DNA of 41,039 bases from a virus. Positions within the stretch are counted from its first letter, which is position 1. Each line of letters opens with the position of its first letter. Shown here in pieces: positions 24,529 to 30,195 of this stretch. The notes beneath the pieces are model-generated. The model was not told the DNA's origin and did not search any database. It saw nothing but the letters and a program-made list of their open reading frames with translations. The stretch lies in the IMG/VR virus record IMGVR_UViG_3300036845_000395, positions 1 through 41,039 of that record, one strand, 5' to 3'. A program made the position numbers and the translations under genes.

Positions 24529-25542
24529 TCAACCTGACCCTAGCCGAACAAGTCGGGCTGCACCGGAAGAGGTTCTAGCAAGCGTTGCTGTAAGAGTACG
24601 GAACGCGTGTGCTGCTTCCAACGGGACAACACCGTTTCCGAGTAGATACAGCCGGTGAAGGCGCTGGGCTCGGGCGTGGCGGCTCCAACCGCGAGCCCGC
24701 TCCATCCCGGCGGCCAGTTCATCAAGCTTTCCACAAACAACGGGTTCAAGGTGAGGCCACGCGGCGAGGAGGTAACGCCATCGTTCGGTGTCTGCGGGGC
24801 CAGGAGGGAATGCAAAAGCTGGCCCTGGCCCTTCATCAGGAGTTCCGTGTTCCTCGCCCCTGAGCGGGTCCTGCGCCCGCCGGTCACGTCGGCCACGGTA
24901 GGCGTCGCCCATCGGCCCGCCGCCTCGCTCAAGGGCCGCGCGTTGCGGCCATGCGTCCCCGGCGAGGCGTAGACGCTGCGGTCGTCCCTGGCGGCTGGCG
25001 TCGGCCAGAGCGTCATGGATCGCGAGGATGAAAAGCCGCTCGCGCTCATGGGGGGCGCCAACCTCTGACGCCGTGAATAGTCCGCCCTCAACCTGATAAC
25101 CCAATCGGCGAAGGTCTCGATGAATACGGGCGGCCCCGCCTCGCGCGTGCAACATGCCGCCGACGTTCTCGATGAACACGGCCCATGGCCGGGACTGGAC
25201 GATGATCCGGCGGGTGGCTGGCCAGAGGTCGCGGTCATCAGCGGCGCCTCGGGCGGGTCCGGCTTCAGACCACGGCTGGCAAGGGATGCCGCCAAATAAG
25301 AGGTCCACGCATCCACGAAAGCGTCGGCCAGGGAAGGTTCGGGCGTCAGACCATACAGGCGCCGCAGCCAGATATGCCGCTTCAATCGCCTGAACCAGAG
25401 TCGCGCACGCGAAGGCTTCCCTCTCCACATAAGCGACCGGGCGAAGCGCCGGAACCGCGAGTTCAAGGGCAAGGTCCAAGGCCCCGGCGCCTGTGCAGAT
25501 GGAGAGGGCGCAGAGGTCATCAGCGGGGGAATGTAGACCCAC
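24529..25542 (-). CDS. DNA cytosine-C5 methyltransferase
   Basis: A 337-residue enzyme transferring a methyl group from S-adenosylmethionine to C5 of cytosine in DNA. Motif I is LSICTGAGALDLALE. Motif IV is GGIPCQPWSEAG, with catalytic Cys88. Motif VI is the IENVGGML segment, motif VIII is EVGAPHERERLFILA and motif X is YLLGNGVVPLEAAHAF. All key motifs are intact, so it should be active. No cognate nuclease is nearby, so it probably protects phage DNA. I chose the GTG at 25542 (AGGAGG eight bases upstream); longer frames run into the repeat array. Target specificity cannot be read from sequence. Confidence 0.88.
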   Translation of the reverse strand: MGLHSPADDLCALSICTGAGALDLALELAVPALRPVAYVEREAFACATLVQAIEAAYLAAAPVWSDARTFPGRRFRGCVDLLFGGIPCQPWSEAGPARGAADDRDLWPATRRIIVQSRPWAVFIENVGGMLHARGGAARIHRDLRRLGYQVEGGLFTASEVGAPHERERLFILAIHDALADASRQGRPQRLRLAGDAWPQRAALERGGGPMGDAYRGRRDRRAQDPLRGEEHGTPDEGPGPAFAFPPGPADTERWRYLLAAWPHLEPVVCGKLDELAAGMERARGWSRHARAQRLHRLYLLGNGVVPLEAAHAFRTLTATLARTSSGAARLVRLGSG

Positions 25543-26002
25543 ACTCGAATCCTCCTGAAGGCGATGACGATGGCGGGGACAGGGACGCGGACGGCGGCGT
25601 TGACGTAGGCGCCGACAGTGGCGCAGGCGTTGGCGTTGACGGCGGCGCAAGCGTTGACGGTGGCGGCGCCGTTGGCGCGGGCGTGGCCGGGAACGACGGC
25701 GAAGCCGGTGGCGCGGGCGTAGGCGCGGACGGTGACGGCGCCGGAGGCGCTGACGGAGACGGCGGCGTGGACGCGGACGATAGCGAAGGCGTCGGCGCTG
25801 GCGATGACGGAGCCGGAGACGGCGGCGACGGCGGGGGCGCTGGCGATAAGGTTGACGGGGACGCTGGCGAGGATGTGGGCGCAGACGTTGGCGTTGGCGC
25901 CGGGGACGGCGAAGACGGAGGCGGTGGCGAAGGCGCCGACGTTGCCGGTGACGTGGACGACGCCGGGGACGAAGACGTTGACGGGGGCGAAGGCGCAGAC
26001 AT
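25520..26002 (-). CDS. Low-complexity Ser/Pro/Ala/Thr reading frame over array 1
   Basis: A 160-residue open frame beginning MSAPSPPSTSSSPASS, composed almost only of Ser, Pro, Ala and Thr with Pro or Ser at nearly every second position. It starts two bases after the upstream gene's stop and ends 23 bases inside the methyltransferase, so it sits like an operon gene. Codons alternate YCN and NCG; in NCG the wobble base is almost always G while in YCN it is free. Pure protein selection would not give that. It may be translated as a disordered protein, or be a by-product of the DNA array. Confidence 0.4.
   Translation of the reverse strand: MSAPSPPSTSSSPASSTSPATSAPSPPPPSSPSPAPTPTSAPTSSPASPSTLSPAPPPSPPSPAPSSPAPTPSLSSASTPPSPSAPPAPSPSAPTPAPPASPSFPATPAPTAPPPSTLAPPSTPTPAPLSAPTSTPPSASLSPPSSSPSGGFECGSTFPR
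25561..25998. repeat. Hexamer array 1, GRCGNN consensus, 73 units
   Basis: Seventy-three consecutive six-base units lie without a single phase break. Read as RCGNNG from 25561, 58 of 73 match exactly; most others change only the first base to C. The two N positions are highly variable. The core is therefore GGCG or GACG (CGCC or CGTC on the other strand) spaced by two free bases. It lies between the RAMP-like gene and the methyltransferase start. Confidence 0.9.
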
Positions 26003-26006
26003 TCGA

Positions 26007-26678
26007 TTACTCGGCGGCGAGGTTCAAAGCCTGATGCTGGTCAAGCTCTTTCGCTTCCCAACCAGCCAGGGCGAAGCGGCCCTTGCCCATCTTGCGCGAG
26101 GCGCCGATGCCGACGAACTGGCCGCCCCACATGATCAGGTTGCGCAGAGTCGGCGGATCGACGGTCTGTTCGTCAATCGTCAGTTCGCCATGGGCGGTGA
26201 AGCCTTCGATATAGCCGTTCTCGCGCAGGCCGCGTTGATTGGACGCTTTCGCGCCGGTCCCGAGCGTGACGGTCGCGAACCGGGTCCACACGCCGTCCGG
26301 CGCGAACTTGCCGGTGTAGAACGGCGTGGCCGCGATTTTTGACCTGACCTGTTCTGGTGGGCAGGCCCGGTGCGCCGCGCGCGCCTCGCTGTTGGCGGCG
26401 ACAAGGAAGGACAGAATGTTGTCTGGTGGGATGATGATTTCGTTATCCTCGGCGACATGGAACGGGCGCTTCGACAAGGTTTCTAGCTTGTCGTAATCGA
26501 GCAAGGTCATGTCGTGCGCGCGCAGATACTCTTCTAGCGACTTGCGCCGATTGGCGTCGCTCTTGGCCCGGTTGAGGCCAGATTTCTTGGTGATTTCGAT
26601 GACCTGATACATTTCGGTCCAATAAGGATGCGCGACGAATGGCGTCGTGAACCTTAGGGCGGTTTTGATGGTCAGCAT
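26007..26678 (-). CDS. Unknown protein with RAMP-like glycine loop, flanked by arrays
   Basis: A 223-residue protein. The N-terminus is MLTIKTALRFTTPFVAHPYW. A middle segment, EDNEIIIPPDNILSFLVAAN, has the IPxxxLxxxLxxAA look of phage proteins whose C-terminal loop resembles Cas7-like RAMP domains. The C-terminal FVGIGASRKMGKGRFALAGW is the GIGxxRxxGxGRF loop. I do not claim a CRISPR role; no array or cas gene is present. AGGAGA precedes the ATG at 26678. A frame starting at 26888 would add 70 Pro/Ser-rich residues from array 2. Both sides are hexamer arrays. Confidence 0.55.
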   Translation of the reverse strand: MLTIKTALRFTTPFVAHPYWTEMYQVIEITKKSGLNRAKSDANRRKSLEEYLRAHDMTLLDYDKLETLSKRPFHVAEDNEIIIPPDNILSFLVAANSEARAAHRACPPEQVRSKIAATPFYTGKFAPDGVWTRFATVTLGTGAKASNQRGLRENGYIEGFTAHGELTIDEQTVDPPTLRNLIMWGGQFVGIGASRKMGKGRFALAGWEAKELDQHQALNLAAE

Positions 26679-26700
26679 GTCTCTCTCCTGTTGAGACGGT

Positions 26701-27172
26701 GGCGTTGACGACGGCGCTGACGATGGCGACAGCGGCGGCGGGGACAAGGACGACGGCGTTGGCGAGGACGACGGCGAGGGCGCCGTCGATGGCGTTGCGT
26801 CGGCGTAGACGTTGCTTAGGCGTTGGCGACGCAGAGGCGGGGACGGAGGCGACGGCGTTGGCGCGGGCGTAGCCGCTGGCGTGGCCATTGCATTGGCGTA
26901 GGCGTTGCCGGAGCCGGAGCCGGTGGCGACGCGGTGACGACGGCGATGGCGGGGACGAAGGCGCGGGCAGCGCCGGGGGCGTTGACGGCGGCGCCGACGA
27001 CGGCGGGGACGGCGACAGGGACGAAGACGAAGGCGCTGACGAAGGCGTGGCCAGGGCCGTAGCCGTGGGCGTAGACGCTGACGGGGACGCGGCCGAAGGC
27101 GTTGGCGTCGGCTTAGGCGGCAACGTCGGCGGGGGCGACGGCGAGGGCGTTGACGTTGACGCAGGCGTAGAC
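26701..27172. repeat. Hexamer array 2, GRCGNN consensus, about 78 units, with phase breaks
   Basis: This has the same unit as array 1 (GGCG or GACG plus two free bases), but the register shifts by one base about five times between 26796 and 26937; 26937-27172 is uninterrupted. On the minus strand a frame starting at 27176 (MSTPASTSTPSPSPPPT), coupled by TGATG to the upstream stop, reads the first third as a Ser/Pro/Thr/Ala polymer like that of array 1, then leaves register. It is probably a decayed or non-coding relative of array 1. Confidence 0.85.
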
Positions 27173-27173
27173 A

Positions 27174-27419
27174 TCAGGGCTGACCACCGGCCTTGCGCCG
27201 GGCTTCCACGATGGCGGCGCAGCGGTAGAGCTTTTGCGCGATGTAGCGGGCCTGAGCCGGTGACAGACCGGCCGGATAAGACGGCCCTTCGGTTTTGTTG
27301 AGGCTGATCCACTGACCCCGCGCGACCACCGTCACGCGCTGCGTCAGGTCGCTGGCCGTCGCCGACAGCTTGGCGCAGTCGTTCACGCCGTGAACCTCAT
27401 CACACACGTCCGGGATCAT
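27174..27419 (-). CDS. Small hypothetical protein before array 2
   Basis: An 81-residue protein. The ATG overlaps the previous stop (ATGA) and AAGGA is upstream. It has a possible helical N-terminus (VNDCAKLSATASDLTQRVTV) and a C-terminal helix (SPAQARYIAQKLYRCAAIVE, then ARRKAGG). No family is recognised. It lies in the leftward operon upstream of array 2. Confidence 0.6.
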   Translation of the reverse strand: MIPDVCDEVHGVNDCAKLSATASDLTQRVTVVARGQWISLNKTEGPSYPAGLSPAQARYIAQKLYRCAAIVEARRKAGGQP

Positions 27420-27754
27420 TGCGGGTCCTTGTCGGTTTCGCCGCGCCAGCGGGCGAGGCTGGCGGCCCTGGCGATCTCGCTGCGCCGTTCGGGCGACAGG
27501 CTGGCCGCGCGCGCGACGGCGGCGATCCTGGCGATTTCGCTGCGCTCGCGTGGTGACAGCACGGCGGCGCGGGCGTGGCCGCGCGCCTCGGCGTCGGTCA
27601 TCAGCGGCGGTTCGCCGTGGGCGGTTAGGATGAACTCGGTTCCCGGCTCCCCTTCCGCCAGGCGGATTGCCGCGAAGGCGGCGCGCTCGGCAGTTTCATA
27701 GTGAAGGTGCTGGCTCCCGCCCTTCCTCCGAACGCTGAACGAAAGCGGCGTCAT
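27416..27754 (-). CDS. Small protein with duplicated SPxxRSEIAR motif
   Basis: A 112-residue protein and the first gene of the leftward operon. The C-terminal half holds two copies of a short motif, LSPRERSEIARIAAVARAA and LSPERRSEIARAASLARW. This ARxAAxARW-type helix is frequent in small phage proteins and is probably DNA- or protein-binding. GGGGAGG lies ten bases before the ATG at 27754. The longer frame to 27811 lacks a ribosome site. A CCGCCAGGCGG copy is at 27655-27665. Confidence 0.6.
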   Translation of the reverse strand: MTPLSFSVRRKGGSQHLHYETAERAAFAAIRLAEGEPGTEFILTAHGEPPLMTDAEARGHARAAVLSPRERSEIARIAAVARAASLSPERRSEIARAASLARWRGETDKDPQ

Positions 27755-27880
27755 GGCGGCGGCCTCCCCTTGCTTACGACTATGCGGGCAAGGATGAGAC
27801 TCTGAGTTCAAACTGTCTCGCCCAAATATTCAAGCAAGCAGACGGTGATGAAACAAGGTGAACTGGCGTCGCTCTAACGA

Positions 27881-27920
27881 CTGAACAGCGACGGACAGCT
27901 ATGGACAGCCACGGACACTC
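27881..27920. repeat. Four direct repeats at exact 10-bp spacing
   Basis: NNGRACAGCN appears as CTGAACAGCG, ACGGACAGCT, ATGGACAGCC and ACGGACACTC, each starting 10 bases after the last. Sites one helical turn apart on the same DNA face are typical of cooperative binding. It lies in the divergent control region. Confidence 0.65.
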
Positions 27921-27980
27921 TACACGTTTCCGTGAACCCCTATCGCAAGCAAAGGCGGGAAAAGCAAAAACCGCGTTTTA

Positions 27981-28020
27981 CCGACCAGAACCGACCAGCC
28001 CCGAACAATTGCGGACATGA
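27981..28020. repeat. Second cluster of 10-bp phased repeats
   Basis: CCGACCAGAA, CCGACCAGCC, CCGAACAATT and GCGGACATGA follow at exact 10-base intervals. The units resemble those at 27881-27920. The cluster ends next to the GTGCA palindrome at 28021 and lies 85 bases before the Cro-like gene. Confidence 0.6.
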
Positions 28021-28033
28021 GTGCATTTTGCAC
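28021..28033. promoter_or_regulatory. Palindromic operator candidate (copy b)
   Basis: GTGCA-TTT-TGCAC matches the core of the 6956-6972 palindrome with identical spacing. It lies 72 bases before the start of the Cro-like HTH gene, after the phased repeats. It is a likely site for a phage repressor. Confidence 0.55.
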
Positions 28034-28104
28034 CATGCTTAAACGGCCGCCGACTGTTCTTTTTGTATTGCCCGGCCTGAACCCGGCGGCCGAATATCCG
28101 GGCC

Positions 28105-28320
28105 ATGAGAAGCCACGCGCAAATCATCTTGGACGCGGGCGGCTACAAGGCCGTTTTCCTGCGGCTGCATTGGTCCGGCAAGCTCCAGACGGTCAAGTCG
28201 TGGGTGCTGCGCGACAACATTCCGGCTGAGCACTGGCGGGCGCTGGTCGATCAGGGGGTCTGCACCCTTGACGAACTGGCGACGTGGGCGGCGGCCCGAA
28301 AAGTCCGACAGGCGGGTTAG
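28105..28320 (+). CDS. Cro/YdaS-like HTH regulator, first rightward early gene
   Basis: A 71-residue protein. IILDAGGYKAVFLRLHW is followed by a turn and a recognition-like helix TVKSWVLRDNIPAEHWRAL. The IPxxxW ending matches small Cro/YdaS or carph-isopro type HTH regulators. As the first gene after the divergent control region it is a good candidate for the Cro counterpart of the repressor at 23655. No clear ribosome site is visible, so it may be poorly translated or leaderless. Confidence 0.65.
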   Translation: MRSHAQIILDAGGYKAVFLRLHWSGKLQTVKSWVLRDNIPAEHWRALVDQGVCTLDELATWAAARKVRQAG

Positions 28321-28325
28321 TGGCC

Positions 28326-28460
28326 ATGCGTACAGGGCGGCCGACGTGGAGTCTGATCTATGCCCGGCGCCGCTGGGGGCCTGATTGGGCGGTGGCTATC
28401 GCCGCCTGTATCGGCGGCTTCAGCCTCGGGCTGGTCCTGGCCAACCTGTTGCACGCATGA
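28326..28460 (+). CDS. Very small single-helix membrane protein
   Basis: A 44-residue gene. It has an Arg-rich N-terminus (MRTGRPTWSLIYARRRWGPD) and one membrane segment (WAVAIAACIGGFSLGLVLAN). Its stop overlaps the ATG of the resolvase gene (ATGA), and it follows the HTH gene by five bases, so it is well placed in the operon. Function unknown. Confidence 0.55.
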   Translation: MRTGRPTWSLIYARRRWGPDWAVAIAACIGGFSLGLVLANLLHA

Positions 28461-28978
28461 CCGGCAAGCTGATCCTCGGGATAGACCCTGGCCTCGATGG
28501 CGCTCTCGCCCTGGTCGATCTGGATACCGGCGCCCTGGTCGATGTGTTCGACGTTCCGACCCTGAAGCTGAAGAATGGCCGGACCCTGAACGAATACCAG
28601 CTTGCCGCCCTGGTCGATGATTGGTCGCGCAAGGTTGCTGACGCTTGGATTGAAAAGGCGTGGCCACGCCCCGGCGAGGGCGGCGTTCAAGGCTTCGCCT
28701 TCGGCAAGAACTACGGGCAGTTGATGGGGACCGTGACCGCGAACATGGTCCCGCTTCATGAGGTCGGCCCGGCGCTGTGGAAGCGCACGATGGGGGTCAC
28801 GTCGGACAAGGATGAAGCCCGCGCCGCCGCCTCGAAAGCATGGCCACGTGAAGCGCACCGCTGGCCGCTGAAGAAGCATCACGGCCGGGCGGAAGCCGCC
28901 CTGATCGCCGCCTATGGGCGCCGCCGCTTCCTGACGACGTACCTAGAGGGCGACCTGATCGAGGTGGCCCATGGCTGA
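28457..28978 (+). CDS. RuvC-like Holliday junction resolvase
   Basis: A 173-residue endonuclease of the RuvC/RNase H fold, expected to cut branched DNA made during replication and recombination before packaging. The first acidic site is Asp10 in LILGIDPGLDGALALV; AWIEKAWP carries the second acidic residue, and HHGRAEAALIAAYGRR is the C-terminal metal-site helix (Glu where Asp is usual). It is coupled by ATGA to the small membrane gene. RuvC-like proteins are common in alphaproteobacterial phage early operons. Confidence 0.82.
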   Translation: MTGKLILGIDPGLDGALALVDLDTGALVDVFDVPTLKLKNGRTLNEYQLAALVDDWSRKVADAWIEKAWPRPGEGGVQGFAFGKNYGQLMGTVTANMVPLHEVGPALWKRTMGVTSDKDEARAAASKAWPREAHRWPLKKHHGRAEAALIAAYGRRRFLTTYLEGDLIEVAHG

Positions 28979-29174
28979 AACCGTGCACTTCAGCGCCCCG
29001 GTGCGCCTGACCGAAATGCTGCGATGCGCCGAACGTGAAGTCGCGATGCGGCGCGGCGTCTACCCGCGCCGGGTGCGCGCCGGGTCGATGACGCAGGCTG
29101 AAGCGGACCGCGAAATCCGGTTGATGCAGGATATCGCCAGCTACCTCGAAAAAGACCTGTCGGGGATGTTCTGA
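28971..29174 (+). CDS. Small conserved early protein
   Basis: A 67-residue helical protein overlapping the resolvase by eight bases. MLRCAEREVAMRRGVYPRRV followed by RAGSMTQAEADREIRLMQDI is a pattern seen repeatedly beside resolvase and SSB genes in proteobacterial phages. Its function is unknown. Confidence 0.7.
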   Translation: MAETVHFSAPVRLTEMLRCAEREVAMRRGVYPRRVRAGSMTQAEADREIRLMQDIASYLEKDLSGMF

Positions 29175-29435
29175 ATGGGCGCCCTGGCCAAAGCCCTACA
29201 GTCGCAATCGTCCTACGCGGCGAAGAAGACGCCCCTGTGGGATGAAATCTGTGACCGGATCGAGGGCGCGATGTATCCGCGCCAGCTTGAAGAGGTCGAG
29301 TGGTGGCTAGAAGCTATAGAGCTTCAGGTTCCCCGCGCGTGGGTCGAGCCGATTGCAGAACTGATCGAGAAACGGCTGGTCGAGCTGAAGGACGAGGATA
29401 TCGCCCAAATCATGCGCGACCGCTTCGATTTCTAG
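29175..29435 (+). CDS. Small acidic early protein
   Basis: An 86-residue protein starting at the base after the previous stop. It has helical segments PLWDEICDRIEGAMYPRQLE, VEPIAELIEKRLVELKDEDI and AQIMRDRFDF. No family is recognised. It is part of the replication operon by spacing. Confidence 0.6.
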   Translation: MGALAKALQSQSSYAAKKTPLWDEICDRIEGAMYPRQLEEVEWWLEAIELQVPRAWVEPIAELIEKRLVELKDEDIAQIMRDRFDF

Positions 29436-29478
29436 TGTGTGTGCTGACGTGTGGATGTGAAGACGTGAGGAATGTGTC

Positions 29479-30132
29479 ATGGCCTTGAATCTCCCCCAAA
29501 GGGGCTCCGGTGAAGATCGGACCCCTATCGTGAAGTACGACGCCCGCGCCGGTCGCCTGTTCCGGGTGGACCGGACGCAAAGCGACGGAAGCTGGGAAAG
29601 CAACACCGTCGAGATCACGCCGGTTTTCCAGGCGGTGATGGACCTTGAGAACATCGAACTCGGGTGGCTGTACTTCCCGACCAACGGCGCCCCTGAAATC
29701 GACGTGGCGCCCTACGGCAAGCCGATCCCGCCGAAGCCGTCCGACAAGGCCCGGCCGGGGTATCGGGTGCATATGAAGCTCGGCAAGCAGGCGGGCGGCG
29801 ATATCCGCGAGATGGCGGCCAACGCAGCGGTTTCCATCGCCGGTATGGACGCCTTGCACGACCTCTACCTGAAGGACCGGGCTGGCCATCCCGGCGAGCT
29901 GCCGGTGGTCCGGCTGGAAAAGACGACGGCTATCGTCACCACCGGCAAGGGCCAGGACGGCAAGCCGGTCTCCAGTCAGAACTACCAGCCGGTGTGGCAG
30001 ATCGTCGGCTGGGCGAAGCGCCCGGACGACCTGTTGCCGCCGGGGGCGCAGCCCCCGACCAGCCACGCCACACAGGCGGCGAACGACGCCGCGCGGCCGG
30101 TCGAGGTCGCGTCTATCGCGGACGATTTCTAG
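29479..30132 (+). CDS. Single-stranded DNA-binding-like protein
   Basis: A 217-residue protein matching an alphaproteobacterial phage family that behaves like SSB: MALNLPQRGSGEDRTPIVKY, then ELGWLYFPTNGAPEIDVAPY and SDKARPGYRVHMKLGKQAGG. It ends in an acidic tail, VEVASIADDF, resembling the SSB C-terminal tip that recruits replication partners. GAGGA lies upstream. It would coat single strands beside the primase-helicase. The link to T7 gp2.5-type or OB-fold SSBs is by analogy. Confidence 0.65.
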   Translation: MALNLPQRGSGEDRTPIVKYDARAGRLFRVDRTQSDGSWESNTVEITPVFQAVMDLENIELGWLYFPTNGAPEIDVAPYGKPIPPKPSDKARPGYRVHMKLGKQAGGDIREMAANAAVSIAGMDALHDLYLKDRAGHPGELPVVRLEKTTAIVTTGKGQDGKPVSSQNYQPVWQIVGWAKRPDDLLPPGAQPPTSHATQAANDAARPVEVASIADDF

Positions 30133-30147
30133 TGCTGCGGGTAACTG

Positions 30148-30181
30148 CGCCAGGGGCCGCCCCCGCCCCTGGCGATTTTTT
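30148..30181 (+). terminator. Rho-independent terminator inside the early operon
   Basis: CGCCAGGGGC (30148-30157) pairs perfectly with GCCCCTGGCG (30165-30174) around a seven-base loop, followed by A and six T. It lies 15 bases after the SSB-like stop and ends 14 bases before the primase-helicase start. It should reduce or condition helicase expression. Confidence 0.85.
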
Positions 30182-30195
30182 CATGAGGCGAGCCG

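Noticed and set aside
24540-25544. 334-codon frame overlapping the methyltransferase
   Set aside because: It is the +1 shadow of a gene with intact C5-methyltransferase motifs and has no motif of its own.
25374-26342. Plus-strand Gly/Asp-rich frame across array 1
   Set aside because: It runs against the operon, starts in the methyltransferase and ends in the next gene; it only reflects the GRCGNN repeat.
25561-27172. CRISPR array or cas locus
   Set aside because: The repeats are six-base units without spacers and no cas gene is nearby; resemblance to a RAMP loop is not enough.
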